A model generated the notes under the pieces. That model worked only from the letters and a program-made list of their open reading frames with translations. It ran no database searches and was not told where the DNA came from. A stretch of 61,546 bases of DNA from an uncultured Clostridia bacterium. Lineage in GTDB: Bacteria; Bacillota; Clostridia; Christensenellales; Borkfalkiaceae. A program made the translations under genes and the position numbers. Positions 25,783-35,132 of the stretch are shown here, piece after piece (positions within the stretch are counted from its first letter, which is position 1; the number at the start of each line of letters is the position of its first letter). The stretch covers positions 1 through 61,546 of the forward strand of contig CANREJ010000005.1 of NCBI GenBank assembly GCA_947629665.1, in the 5' to 3' direction.

Positions 25783-27310
25783 AATTTTGGGTGCGATACG
25801 CGCATCTTCGCAAAACTTGTCAAATGCAATATTGCACTCCGTTACCGTGGAGCGCGCCTCGCGCACAGTAACGGTCGATTTGGTTACCGACCGCACTTTT
25901 GGCGAAAACGATAAGTCTGCCGCGCTTTCGGCGGTTAAGCCGTTTGTGCCCGAATATTTTAATTGCAATCTCAATATAATCAAACTTTCCCCCGACTGTG
26001 AAATGGTCAAAAGAAAAATAGAGGAAGCCCTGTCGGTAAATTTCAAGGCGGTGTACGTTACTCTCAAAGAGGGCGATATAACCGTAGAAAAAACTGACTA
26101 CGGCTTTTATTACACGGTTGCGATAATGCAGTTTATGCAAACGGGGCAGGAAGTTACAAAAAGAATCAACGAGTATCTTTCAACTAATTTTTGCGGGGAA
26201 TTCCGCGGTGCGTGCGTAACGTCGCAAAGGAGCGTGGAAGATATAACCGTAGAAGAAAAGCCGGACGAGATTGATTTTGAAATTCCCGTGCGCACCTTTG
26301 AAATAGACGGGTTTAAATTTTTAGAAGGCACAAAAAAACACGCCAAGGCGGTTTATCTTGCCGATTTGAATTTTGCCTCAAACGAAGTTGTTGTCTGCGG
26401 GGTTATAGAACAGATAAACGAAAGGGAGTACACCAATAAAAAGGGCGTGCAAAAACCCTACTTATCGTTGGTCATTTCCGACACAACGGCGGCGGTACAT
26501 ATAACTTATTTCATACGCCAAAAAAGTTACGATAAAATCAAGCAGTTAAAAGTGGGGGACAGCATAGTTTGTTGCGGCTCCAACGAAATGTTTAACGGCA
26601 GTTTACGCTATACTGCCGACGTAATTGATTACGGAAAGTATCCAAACGGCTTTGTTCCGCAAAAGAGAGCCTCAAAACCTGTTCCAAAATATTATCATTA
26701 TGTAAAACCTCAGCCCTACTTCAATATAGAGCAAACGGATTTGTTTAAAACCGACGTTATTCCGGAGTGTTTAAAAAACAATACATTCGTTGTTTTAGAC
26801 CTCGAAACGACGGGTTTGAATTCTTCGCCCATATCGGGCAGTATGGACAGGATCATCGAGATTGGCGCGTATAAAATCGCCGACGGAAAAATAAGCGAGT
26901 CGTTTTCAACCTTTATCAATCCGCAAAAAAAGCTGTCCGACGAAATTACCAGGCTCACAGGCATAAACGAGGATATGGTTGCGGACGCCCCTACATACGA
27001 GCAGGCGTTGCCCGATTTTTATAAATTTTGCAGCGGAAGTATACTCGTAGGGCATAATATCGTTGGCTTTGATTTTAAATTTGTGGATTATTATTGCTCG
27101 CTTCTGGGATATATTCTCGACAGAAAAATGATAGACACAATTCCGCTTTCACAGGAATTGCTGTTTTTGTCCAACTATAAACTTAACACCGTGGCGGATA
27201 AGTTTAACATAACATTTAACCACCACAGGGCCATAGACGACGCGCTTGCCACGGCAAAAATATTTATAGAACTTATAAAAATAAAAAAATCTTTGCCCAG
27301 GCTGGGATAA
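25772..27310 (+). CDS. PolC-like protein: N-terminal domain, OB fold and 3'-5' exonuclease, no polymerase
   Basis: 512 aa in the usual polC position between ispG and rimP; ordinary PolC has about 1440. Residues 1-165 resemble the PolC N-terminal domain, and 195-290 the OB fold (VVVCGVIEQINEREYTNKKG and following). Residues 338-505 are a DnaQ-type DEDDh exonuclease with Asp343/Glu345 (VLDLETTG), Asp434 (GFDFKF), His485 and Asp490 (HRAIDDA). The PHP halves that flank the exonuclease in PolC and the whole polymerase core are missing, and the chain stops cleanly after the exonuclease. It looks remodelled rather than decayed, and may be a separate proofreading subunit. The role is inferred. Confidence 0.85.
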   Translation: MSGEILGAIRASSQNLSNAILHSVTVERASRTVTVDLVTDRTFGENDKSAALSAVKPFVPEYFNCNLNIIKLSPDCEMVKRKIEEALSVNFKAVYVTLKEGDITVEKTDYGFYYTVAIMQFMQTGQEVTKRINEYLSTNFCGEFRGACVTSQRSVEDITVEEKPDEIDFEIPVRTFEIDGFKFLEGTKKHAKAVYLADLNFASNEVVVCGVIEQINEREYTNKKGVQKPYLSLVISDTTAAVHITYFIRQKSYDKIKQLKVGDSIVCCGSNEMFNGSLRYTADVIDYGKYPNGFVPQKRASKPVPKYYHYVKPQPYFNIEQTDLFKTDVIPECLKNNTFVVLDLETTGLNSSPISGSMDRIIEIGAYKIADGKISESFSTFINPQKKLSDEITRLTGINEDMVADAPTYEQALPDFYKFCSGSILVGHNIVGFDFKFVDYYCSLLGYILDRKMIDTIPLSQELLFLSNYKLNTVADKFNITFNHHRAIDDALATAKIFIELIKIKKSLPRLG

Positions 27311-27381
27311 ACTTCCAAAAATGAGTTGCTTTTTTCATATATTTATGTTAATATAATTATGACCTTAATAGAAATGTTAAG

Positions 27382-27407
27382 ATTGAGTGCCCCGCGGGGC
27401 ACTCAAT
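27382..27407. repeat. 26-base perfect palindrome upstream of rimP
   Basis: Two 13-base arms with no spacer; each half contains TTGAGTGCCCC or its complement. No T tract follows on either strand, so it is not an ordinary terminator. A TATAAT about 30 bases upstream (27351-27356) might be a promoter, but I see no good -35. It could be an operator or a fold protecting the 5' end of the rimP message. Confidence 0.6.
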
Positions 27408-27426
27408 ACTTGTATATGAGAGTTGT

Positions 27427-27885
27427 ATGGACATTAAACCTTTAAGTGATATCCGCTCTTTTATGGAGAATGCGGCCGCGCCTATGGGGATTGAAATTGT
27501 AGACGTGGAGTGGAACGACAAGAACGCCGAACTCACGGTTTTTATAGATACTCCCGGCGGGGTTGACCTAAACACGTGCGAAAAATTCCACAATTCCATA
27601 ATGGAGCCTATTGACGAGCTTGACCCCACGTTGGGTAAGCCGTACACATTAAACGTTTCCAGTCCGGGTCTCGACAGACCCTTTAAAACCGCCCGCGATT
27701 TTGAGAGGAACTTAAACGGCGAGGTCGAAGTCAAGCTCTATGCGCCCCTCAAAGGCAAAAAGTATTTGGAGGGCGTACTGTGCGGGTATGACGGCAATTC
27801 CATACTTTTGAAGACCGAGAAAGAAGAAATTAAAATTTCTCTCAACAAAATAGCAAAGATAAACAAAGCAATTAAATTTGAATAA
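27427..27885 (+). CDS. rimP: Ribosome maturation factor RimP
   Basis: Needed for 30S assembly. 152 aa, with MGIEIVDVEW near residue 20, DLNTCEKFHNSIMEPIDE, YTLNVSSPGLDRPFK (the RimP signature) and a C-terminal SH3-like domain ending KIAKINKAIKF. It starts the rimP-nusA-ylxR-ylxQ-infB-rbfA operon. The ribosome site before ATG is weak (GAGAG). Confidence 0.95.
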   Translation: MDIKPLSDIRSFMENAAAPMGIEIVDVEWNDKNAELTVFIDTPGGVDLNTCEKFHNSIMEPIDELDPTLGKPYTLNVSSPGLDRPFKTARDFERNLNGEVEVKLYAPLKGKKYLEGVLCGYDGNSILLKTEKEEIKISLNKIAKINKAIKFE

Positions 27886-27913
27886 AACCTTACAAATCGT
27901 CAGGAGAACTAAA

Positions 27914-28990
27914 ATGACCAACAAAGATTTTTTTGTAGCTTTGGAAGACCTTGAAAAGGAAAAGGGAATCCCCAGGGAAGTATTTATGGAAGCGCTTTCC
28001 AACGCGCTGGTTTCTGCGTGCAAAAAGCAGTTTGCGGGCGCCGTGGGGCAAGTTGACATAAAGCTCAATCCCGAAAAGGGCACCATGGATTTCTTTACCG
28101 TAAAAACGGTTGTCGATGAAGTTGTAGACCGCGAAACGGAAATATCTTTGGAGGACGCCCAAAAAATCAAGAAAAGCTATAAAGTGGGCGACCGTGTTGC
28201 CGAAAAATTTGTGCCCAAGGATTTCAGCCGCATAGCCGCGCAAACGGCAAAGCAGGTTATCCTGCAAAAAATTCATGAAACCGAGCGCGACGCCGCTATG
28301 AACGAGTTTTCAAACAAAGAGGGCGAACTCCTTGTGGGAATAATAAGAAAAATCGACGCCCGCAATGTTTATGTCGAACTCGGCAAGGGACAGGTTGAAG
28401 GGCTTATGCTCCCTTCCGACCAGGTTCCGGGTGAAAAATACAATGTCAACGATAAAATAAAAGTCTTTGTTAAAAGGGTTAAAAGTGGTTACCGCGGCGC
28501 GCAAGTGCTTGTAAGCCGTTCCGCCCCCGGCCTTGTTAGAAAACTTTTTGAAGAGGAAGTCCCCGAAATAAAGCAGGGTACCGTTATAATCAAAGAGATA
28601 AGCAGGGAAGCCGGCGCAAGAACCAAAATGGCAATTTATTCGGAGGACGAAAGAATAGATGCAATAGGCGCGTGCGTAGGCAACAAGGGCGCGCGCGTGA
28701 ATGCGGTAGTTGAGGAGTTGAGAGGCGAAAAAATAGATATAATTCCTTGGAGCGAAAATCCTTTGGAGTTTATAGCAAAGGCTCTTTCGCCCGCAAAAGT
28801 AATTTCCGTAACGCAGATGGACGGCGACAAAACCGCCATGGCGGTAGTCCCCGACGATAAACTTTCGCTTGCAATAGGCAAGGATGGCCAAAACGCCCGT
28901 CTTGCCGTAAGGCTTACGGGCTGGAAAATAGATGTAAAGAGCGAATCTGCGGCCGCAAAGCTGGGGTTTACGGCAACCGAACAGGAATAA
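27914..28990 (+). CDS. nusA: Transcription elongation/termination factor NusA
   Basis: 358 aa. The N-terminal RNA polymerase-binding domain (1-125) is followed by an S1 domain (about 135-200) and KH1/KH2 domains, including ACVGNKGARVNAVVEELRGEKIDII and the second KH-type LAIGKDGQNARLAVRLTGW (first quoted by position 254-278). There is no acidic repeat extension, as in Firmicutes. I start at 27914 after CAGGAGAAC; the earlier frame start at 27878 would overlap rimP. Confidence 0.96.
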   Translation: MTNKDFFVALEDLEKEKGIPREVFMEALSNALVSACKKQFAGAVGQVDIKLNPEKGTMDFFTVKTVVDEVVDRETEISLEDAQKIKKSYKVGDRVAEKFVPKDFSRIAAQTAKQVILQKIHETERDAAMNEFSNKEGELLVGIIRKIDARNVYVELGKGQVEGLMLPSDQVPGEKYNVNDKIKVFVKRVKSGYRGAQVLVSRSAPGLVRKLFEEEVPEIKQGTVIIKEISREAGARTKMAIYSEDERIDAIGACVGNKGARVNAVVEELRGEKIDIIPWSENPLEFIAKALSPAKVISVTQMDGDKTAMAVVPDDKLSLAIGKDGQNARLAVRLTGWKIDVKSESAAAKLGFTATEQE

Positions 28991-29002
28991 TAAGGTAGAG
29001 TT

Positions 29003-29278
29003 ATGCCCAACAAAAAAATTCCGCTTCGCCAATGTATCGCGTGCAGGGAACTCAAAGAAAAAAAGGCCATGTTAAGGATTGTAAAAAATTCCGAGGGCAA
29101 AATATTTCTTGATTTTACTTCAAAGGCGGCGGGCAGGGGAGCATATATTTGCAACAACCCCGAATGTATAAAAAAACTCAAAAAAGGACGGCTTTTAAAC
29201 AGGGTATTTTCCTGCGCGGTGGACGACGAAATTTACGCCGCCGTAGAGGAGGAGTATTTTGGGAAGAAGCAAGGTTGA
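29003..29278 (+). CDS. ylxR: YlxR (DUF448) RNase P modulator
   Basis: 91 aa. The hallmark IPLRQCIACRELKEKKAMLRI is at the N-terminus (residues 6-26), with GRGAYICNNPECI in the middle. YlxR homologues bind RNA, and one has been described as an RNase P modulator (RnpM). It is in its standard place after nusA and overlaps the next gene by 20 bases. Confidence 0.92.
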   Translation: MPNKKIPLRQCIACRELKEKKAMLRIVKNSEGKIFLDFTSKAAGRGAYICNNPECIKKLKKGRLLNRVFSCAVDDEIYAAVEEEYFGKKQG

Positions 29279-29582
29279 AACTTTTATTGGGTTTTGCATA
29301 AAAGCGGGCAAACTTACGCTTGGCGCTGGCGCAATAAATACGCTTAAAAATGGCGTATTTTTACTAATTGTAAGTGGCGACGCTTCCGAAAACACAAAAA
29401 AGCTCGCCGTAAAATTCAAAAACAGACTACTATGCCCGCTTTTAATATGTAAATCAGGGTTTGATACTGTCGTAAACAAACCGGATTGCAAAATGGCGGC
29501 GGTGCGCGATAAACAGCTTGCAAAAGCTATTTTGGATAATTTAGACAACAATTACGAATTATATGCCGGAGGCAGTTATTAA
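29259..29582 (+). CDS. ylxQ: L7Ae-family RNA-binding protein YlxQ
   Basis: 107 aa of the ribosomal L7Ae/L30e fold: FIGFCIKAGKLTLGAGA, then DASENTKKLAVKF and the last helix VRDKQLAKAIL. It starts with TTG at 29259, chosen because GAGGAGGAG lies just upstream and no ATG fits. Normal member of the nusA-infB operon; its RNA target is not well defined. Confidence 0.9.
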   Translation: MGRSKVETFIGFCIKAGKLTLGAGAINTLKNGVFLLIVSGDASENTKKLAVKFKNRLLCPLLICKSGFDTVVNKPDCKMAAVRDKQLAKAILDNLDNNYELYAGGSY

Positions 29583-29584
29583 AT

Positions 29585-32074
29585 ATGGCAAAAAAGTACG
29601 AGAATATTGAGAATATCGGCAAGCTCATTTCGGGCGGAGCCATTCCCGAACTCTCCAAAAAAATAGCGGCGGCTGAACGCGCGGCTTCGGATATTTTAAA
29701 AAAGTTGAATGAACTTGAAGCGGCAAAGATTCAGGCAAAGCTCGAAAAAGAGAGGTTGGCGGCTGAACAGGCGGCGGCCGAAGAAGCCGCAAAGCGCGCG
29801 GCCGAACAGGCGGCCATGGAGTCGGAACAAAAACAAAATGAGCAGAGCATAGAGCCGGCGCCCGAAGAAACCGCGGCGGCGTCATTTCCCGTACGCCAAA
29901 CAGAGGAAAAACCCGCGGAACAAAGGCCGCAACAACCCGTCCGCGATAATAAAACGTTTATAAACCGCGACGCCCGTCCTCCCAAAGGGGATAAAAAAGG
30001 TGTTGTGCCGCATACTGCCACGGCACGTCCCCAGCAGGGTCAGGTTCGTCCCCAAACGGGTTCAAAATTCACTGCGCCCACAGCGGCGGCACAACCGCCT
30101 GCGGCCCAGGCGCCCAAAAAGAATTTCGGACCGGATAAAAAGAAGCAGAGCTATGAAAAGACTTATGTTGAAAAGGAGCGTCATGCTCCTTCCAAGCGCG
30201 CTCTCCAAAAACAGCAGGGCGCAAGCATAGACGATTTTGATGAGAACAAGAGCGGTTACAGAAAATTGCGCGTTAAAAAGGACAAAACCAAACAGAACGC
30301 GCAGGTTATAAAAATTGAAAAAGCGGTAGTAACGACCAGCGAAATACCTCTTAAAATCCTATCTGAAAAATTGGGAATTTCCGCGGTGGAAATAACCAAG
30401 AGGCTGTTTAAAGAGGGCATAATGAAAACGGTAAACGAATCGGTGGATTACGATACCGCCGCGTTGATTGCCGCCGATCTTGGAATAGAACTCGAATACA
30501 AGCCCGAAAAAACGGCGGAAGAAGTGTTGTTTGAACAGCAGGCGGATACCGTTGAGGAAATAGAGAGCCTTGTGCCCCGCGCGCCCGTAGTTACGGTTAT
30601 GGGGCATGTAGACCACGGCAAAACTTCGCTTTTGGACTATATAAAGAACACAAAGGTAGCGGCCGGCGAAGCGGGCGGAATAACCCAGCATATCGGTGCC
30701 TATACCGTTACCGTGAACGGCAAGGGCATAACATTTATAGATACTCCCGGACATGAAGCGTTTACGGCAATGCGCGCCCGCGGCGCACAAATTACGGACA
30801 TAGTAATACTCGTGGTGGCGGCGGACGACGGCGTTATGCCGCAGACCGTTGAGGCGATAAACCACGCAAAGGCCGCAGGCGTTACAATAATTGTGGCGGT
30901 AAATAAAATAGATAAGGCGGGGGCAAATGTTGAAAAGGTAAAACAAGACCTCACCGCACAGGGACTTGTTCCCGAAGAATGGGGCGGCGATACAATGGTG
31001 TGCCCCATATCCTGCAAAACAGGCGAGGGTATAGACCAATTGCTTGAAAGCCTTTTGCTTGTTGCCGAAATGAAAGAGTTGCTTGCAAATCCCGCAAGGG
31101 AGGCAAGGGGCGTAGTAATCGAAGCCCGCCTCGACAAGGGCAAGGGTCCCGTTGCAACCGTACTCGTGCAAAACGGTACCCTGCACACGGGCGACAACCT
31201 TATATCGGGCACAGTAACGGGCAGAGTGCGCGCCATGATAGACGACAAGGGCAGAACGGTAAAGGAAGCCGGCCCTTCAATGGCAGTAAACGTGCTTGGG
31301 CTTGAAGAAGTGCCCAATTCAGGCGATTCCATATACGCCGTATCCCAATCGCTTATGAAACAAGTAATGGACGAGCGCAAGAGAAAAGAGAGCGAATCCA
31401 TGATAAAATCCGCGTCGAAAATTTCCCTTGACGACATATTCAACAATATTGCGGAGGGCAATTTAAAAACCCTCAATCTCATAATCAAGGGCGACGTGCA
31501 GGGCTCGGTTGAGGCAATCAAGCAGTCCGTTGTCAAACTGTCCAACGACGAAGTGAAGGTCAAAGTTATCCACAGCGGCGCAGGCGCCGTTACCGAAACG
31601 GACGTGATGCTTGCAGACTCCTCAAACGCAATTATTTTGGGCTTTAATGTTCGTCCCGACGCAAAGGCAAAAGCGCTTGCCGAAAGAAGCAAGGTTGATG
31701 TAAGAAGCTACCGCATAATTTACGACTTGCTGGACGACGTTGAAGCGGCGTTAAAGGGCATGCTTGCGCCTAAATATCAAGAGATTTTACTCGGCAAGTG
31801 CGAAGTTCGCCAAACCTTTAAAATTACGGGCGTGGGCAATATAGCCGGTTGCTATGTTCTGGACGGAAAGATTGTCCGCGGCGGGAAACTCCGCATATAC
31901 CGCAACGACGTGCTTGTTGTTGAAGGCAACGTAAAGCAACTCAAACGCTTTAAGGACGACGTTAAGGAAGTAAGCGCGGGCTTTGAGTGCGGTTGCGCCA
32001 TTGAAGGCTTTAACGATATACAGATAGGCGATATTATAGAGTGCTACCTTATAGAGCAGGTTGCGGCGGTATAG
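29585..32074 (+). CDS. infB: Translation initiation factor IF-2
   Basis: 829-aa GTPase that places initiator tRNA. The N-terminal 230 residues are Ala/Glu/Lys/Gln/Pro-rich and low-complexity. The IF2N-like region (EIPLKILSEKLGISAVEITKRL, residues about 250-270) follows, then the G domain with GHVDHGKT, DTPGHEAFTAMRARG and NKIDK, and domains II-IV. GGAGG for it lies inside the end of ylxQ. Typical length and position. Confidence 0.97.
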   Translation: MAKKYENIENIGKLISGGAIPELSKKIAAAERAASDILKKLNELEAAKIQAKLEKERLAAEQAAAEEAAKRAAEQAAMESEQKQNEQSIEPAPEETAAASFPVRQTEEKPAEQRPQQPVRDNKTFINRDARPPKGDKKGVVPHTATARPQQGQVRPQTGSKFTAPTAAAQPPAAQAPKKNFGPDKKKQSYEKTYVEKERHAPSKRALQKQQGASIDDFDENKSGYRKLRVKKDKTKQNAQVIKIEKAVVTTSEIPLKILSEKLGISAVEITKRLFKEGIMKTVNESVDYDTAALIAADLGIELEYKPEKTAEEVLFEQQADTVEEIESLVPRAPVVTVMGHVDHGKTSLLDYIKNTKVAAGEAGGITQHIGAYTVTVNGKGITFIDTPGHEAFTAMRARGAQITDIVILVVAADDGVMPQTVEAINHAKAAGVTIIVAVNKIDKAGANVEKVKQDLTAQGLVPEEWGGDTMVCPISCKTGEGIDQLLESLLLVAEMKELLANPAREARGVVIEARLDKGKGPVATVLVQNGTLHTGDNLISGTVTGRVRAMIDDKGRTVKEAGPSMAVNVLGLEEVPNSGDSIYAVSQSLMKQVMDERKRKESESMIKSASKISLDDIFNNIAEGNLKTLNLIIKGDVQGSVEAIKQSVVKLSNDEVKVKVIHSGAGAVTETDVMLADSSNAIILGFNVRPDAKAKALAERSKVDVRSYRIIYDLLDDVEAALKGMLAPKYQEILLGKCEVRQTFKITGVGNIAGCYVLDGKIVRGGKLRIYRNDVLVVEGNVKQLKRFKDDVKEVSAGFECGCAIEGFNDIQIGDIIECYLIEQVAAV

Positions 32075-32076
32075 AT

Positions 32077-32439
32077 ATGAAAGGCATAAGAGGCGAACGT
32101 TTAGCGGGCGAATTTCAAAAGGAAATTTCAAGCGTAATCTCCGGGAAATTGAGATCTAAATTCCCGGAACTTTCCGCTATTATAAGCGTAACGGCGGCAG
32201 ATATTGCACCCGATCTAAAAACCGCAAAAATCTATGTAAGCGTTTACGATCCCGATAAAGAAAAGGCGAAAAACAGCTTTGCCACTATTAAGGACAACGC
32301 GGGCTTTATACGGCACGAGCTGGCGGCGGTCATGCGCATTCGAACAGTGCCGGAGTTAAGATTTATTCTTGACGGAAGCATGGAATACGGCGAAAAAATA
32401 GATAAAATTCTTTCCGATATCGGTACGGATAATGAATAA
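32077..32439 (+). CDS. rbfA: Ribosome-binding factor A
   Basis: 120 aa KH-like protein for 16S rRNA 5' end maturation. RGERLAGEFQKEISSVI near the start, SVTAADIAPDLKTAKIYVSVY in the centre and RTVPELRFILDGSMEYGEKI at the end are the family pattern. The ATG at 32077 lies two bases after the infB stop. It overlaps the next gene by eight bases. Confidence 0.95.
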   Translation: MKGIRGERLAGEFQKEISSVISGKLRSKFPELSAIISVTAADIAPDLKTAKIYVSVYDPDKEKAKNSFATIKDNAGFIRHELAAVMRIRTVPELRFILDGSMEYGEKIDKILSDIGTDNE

Positions 32440-33391
32440 TACAGCAGAAGAAATAACGGCAAAATTACAAAATTCAAAACGCGTAGCGGTGTTTTGCCAT
32501 GCGCGACCCGACGGCGACGCACTCGGTAGTGGGCTTGCGCTCTGTGTTGCTCTTGAAAACGCAGGCAAAAAAGCGTTTATGTGTTGCGAGGATACTCCCC
32601 CCGAAAAGTTTGCGTTTTTGCCGGCAATGGGTAAGGTTTTGCGGGCGGTGCCCCAGCTTGAATATGATTTGTTTGTCAGCGTCGATTGCGCCGACGTAAC
32701 GAGAATGGGCGTTTTTTCAAAGCGGTATGCTAAATTTAAAAGGGATACCGTAAACATAGACCACCATATTTCCAACACCTGTTACGCAAAATTCAATTAT
32801 GTAGTGGAATGTCCCGCAAGTTGCCAGATAGTTACCGAACTTTTGCTTGCCTGCGGCTATGAAATAACAACCGAAATTGCAAACCTTTTGATGCTCGGCA
32901 TGATAACCGACAGCGGCAATTTTACCCACCTCGACGTAACGGAAAATACGTTTAAAGTAGCGGGATTTTTGCGCGCGAAGGGCGCCGACGTAAACAAAAT
33001 CAATTATAACGTAAACGTCCGTCAGCCCAAAGCGCGTGCGTTGTTGTACGGCAGTGTGATGAGTAAGATGCGGTTTGACCTTGACGACCGGCTTGCATTT
33101 GCGGTAATAACTCAAAAGGATATGGAGGAGCTTGGGGTTGACAAGAGTTTGACCGAGGGCTTTGTGGATTTTCCTCTCACCATAGACGGCGTAGAAGTTG
33201 CAGTTTCCCTGTTGGAGTTTAAAAAGGGGCAGTACAAAACTTCTTTAAGGAGCAAGGGGAGGGCGAACGTCAGCGCAGTTGCGGCAACTTTCGGCGGCGG
33301 CGGACACATACTCGCCAGCGGCTGTATGCTTTTCGGCGAGCTTGAAGAGGTAATCGAACGGCTCACGCGCGCAATATCCTTGAATTTATGA
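32432..33391 (+). CDS. nrnA: DHH-family oligoribonuclease / pAp phosphatase NrnA
   Basis: 319 aa. Metal ligands: HARPDGDALGS (DHH motif I region), VDCAD, the namesake NIDHHISN, and DSGNF. The DHHA1 domain ends with GGGGHILASGC, which binds the nucleotide. The family degrades very short RNA oligomers and 3'-phosphoadenosine 5'-phosphate. It is translationally coupled to both rbfA and truB by overlaps, the standard order in Clostridia. Confidence 0.92.
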   Translation: MNNTAEEITAKLQNSKRVAVFCHARPDGDALGSGLALCVALENAGKKAFMCCEDTPPEKFAFLPAMGKVLRAVPQLEYDLFVSVDCADVTRMGVFSKRYAKFKRDTVNIDHHISNTCYAKFNYVVECPASCQIVTELLLACGYEITTEIANLLMLGMITDSGNFTHLDVTENTFKVAGFLRAKGADVNKINYNVNVRQPKARALLYGSVMSKMRFDLDDRLAFAVITQKDMEELGVDKSLTEGFVDFPLTIDGVEVAVSLLEFKKGQYKTSLRSKGRANVSAVAATFGGGGHILASGCMLFGELEEVIERLTRAISLNL

Positions 33392-34236
33392 CGGGTTTTA
33401 TAAACGTAAATAAAGAACAGGGCTTTTCCTCCGCAAAGGAAGTGGCCAAAATCAAATTTTTAACAAAGACCCCTTGCGGGCACATGGGAACCCTGGACCC
33501 TATGGCATCGGGCGTTCTGCCCGTTGCGATAGGCAACGCTACAAGGCTTTTTGACTATTTTTTATCAAAAAACAAAACATATATTGCGGTTTTTAAGTTT
33601 GGCGTAAGCTACGATACGCTCGACACAACTGGCAACCTGCTGTTTGAAGGCGGCAGTGTTCCGTCGGTAAAACAAATTTTAAGCGTTTTAGGCAATTTTA
33701 GAGGTGAAATAGAACAATTGCCGCCAAAATACAGCGCAAAAAATGTCAACGGCAAAAGAGGATACCAACTTGCCCGCAAGGGAATAGATTTTACTTTGTC
33801 GCCCAAAACAGTAAAAATAAATTCCGTTGAGTTGTTGGAGCAGGTTAGCGACGATGAATTTTCGTTTAAAATTGATTGCGGCGGCGGCACATATATTCGC
33901 TCGATTGCTAGGGACATGGGCGAAATGCTGGGCACGTGTGCGGCAATGAGCGGTTTATCCCGAACTCGTAGCGGCGTATTTACGATTGAAAACTCGGTAC
34001 AAACAAAATTTCTTACGGCTGAAAACATCGGGCAATATATTATAAAAACGCAGGACGTGTTGAGTTTTGACAGTATTTATCCCACGGAACGGGAGGCAAA
34101 AAGGCTTTTAAACGGGCTAACGGTGGAATACGCTTCACCTGACGGCACGTATAAATTTTTTGACGGCTACGGCGAGTTTTATGGGCTCGCAGAAATAAAA
34201 TCAAATATTTTAAAGGTCAAAACAAAGCTATGTTAG
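33388..34236 (+). CDS. truB: tRNA pseudouridine-55 synthase
   Basis: 282 aa. The catalytic Asp is in HMGTLDPMASGVLPVAIGNATRL (motif II, about residues 31-53). PPKYSAKNVNGKRGYQLARKG and GGGTYIRSIARDMG are the other family motifs. ATGA overlap with nrnA and a 7-base overlap with ribF show tight coupling. Confidence 0.96.
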   Translation: MTGFINVNKEQGFSSAKEVAKIKFLTKTPCGHMGTLDPMASGVLPVAIGNATRLFDYFLSKNKTYIAVFKFGVSYDTLDTTGNLLFEGGSVPSVKQILSVLGNFRGEIEQLPPKYSAKNVNGKRGYQLARKGIDFTLSPKTVKINSVELLEQVSDDEFSFKIDCGGGTYIRSIARDMGEMLGTCAAMSGLSRTRSGVFTIENSVQTKFLTAENIGQYIIKTQDVLSFDSIYPTEREAKRLLNGLTVEYASPDGTYKFFDGYGEFYGLAEIKSNILKVKTKLC

Positions 34237-35132
34237 AAGTAATAAACTACAATGACGAAGAATACGGTTTCCCCAGCCTGCTCGTGTTGGGCTGTTTTGA
34301 CGCGCTTCACAAAGGGCACGCCGAACTGCTTAAAAAAGCCAAACTCCAAGCGAAAATCAACGGATTGGATTTGGGTGTTATGCTTTTTGCAGGCGGCAAG
34401 GGCGGCAAACAAATCTATACCTTGGAGGAGCGGTTGGAGCTTTTAAAAGAATACAACGTTAAATTCGTTTTAAAAATCGATTTTAACGATGAGTTTAAAA
34501 GCACTTCCGCAAACGACTTTCTAAAAGTTTTGGACAGCAAAATCAATTTAAAAGGATTGATGAGCGGCAAAGATTTCCATTTCGGGGCGGGTGCAAAGGG
34601 CAAATCCTCAACCCTCAAAAGTTATGCAGACGACGATGAAAACGGCGTTTGGTATATGGCGGTAAAAGACGTAATGTACGGCAACGAAAAAATAAGTACC
34701 ACATTGATTAAATCTTTGCTTGAAAACGGAAAAATAGAGACGGCAAACGAGTTGCTCGGCAGGAATTATTCAATTTGCGGTCATGTTGTCGGCGGCGCAG
34801 AACGTGGTTCCAAATTGCTTGATTATCCAACAATCAACGTTGAATATCCACAAAACAAGGTCGAGGTAAAAACGGGCGTATATACAGTTTTATGTACCGT
34901 TGACGGCAATACATATAAAGGCATAGCAAATTACGGCGCAAGACCCACGTTCGGCGAGGACAGTGTTGTGCTCGAAGCCCATTTGGCGGACTTTGCGGGC
35001 GATTTGTACGGTGAGGAAGTAAAAATAGAATTTTGCAGTTACATACGCGATACCCAAAAGTTTAAAAACGCCGTCGAACTCAAAAAACAATTGGACGAAG
35101 ATATTTTAAAAATAAGAGAACAAAATGATTAA
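34230..35132 (+). CDS. ribF: Bifunctional riboflavin kinase / FAD synthetase
   Basis: 300 aa. The N-terminal FAD synthetase (nucleotidyltransferase) has LGCFDALHKGH; ISTTLIKSLLENGKIETANELLGR connects the halves (residues about 152-174). The C-terminal kinase has SKLLDYPTINVE and KGIANYGARPTFG. In the usual consensus the second position of the Rossmann motif is GxFDGxHxGH, so Ala for Gly is a mild variation. Last gene of the nusA-type operon, followed by nfo with an 8-base overlap. Confidence 0.95.
   Translation: MLEVINYNDEEYGFPSLLVLGCFDALHKGHAELLKKAKLQAKINGLDLGVMLFAGGKGGKQIYTLEERLELLKEYNVKFVLKIDFNDEFKSTSANDFLKVLDSKINLKGLMSGKDFHFGAGAKGKSSTLKSYADDDENGVWYMAVKDVMYGNEKISTTLIKSLLENGKIETANELLGRNYSICGHVVGGAERGSKLLDYPTINVEYPQNKVEVKTGVYTVLCTVDGNTYKGIANYGARPTFGEDSVVLEAHLADFAGDLYGEEVKIEFCSYIRDTQKFKNAVELKKQLDEDILKIREQND

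Noticed and set aside
28310-29032. 240-codon open frame antisense to nusA
   Set aside because: Fully covered by nusA with intact S1 and KH domains; no start signal.
30700-31692. 330-codon open frame antisense to infB
   Set aside because: Shadow of a strongly biased coding sequence; no ribosome site, no promoter and low-complexity Ser/Thr-rich translation.
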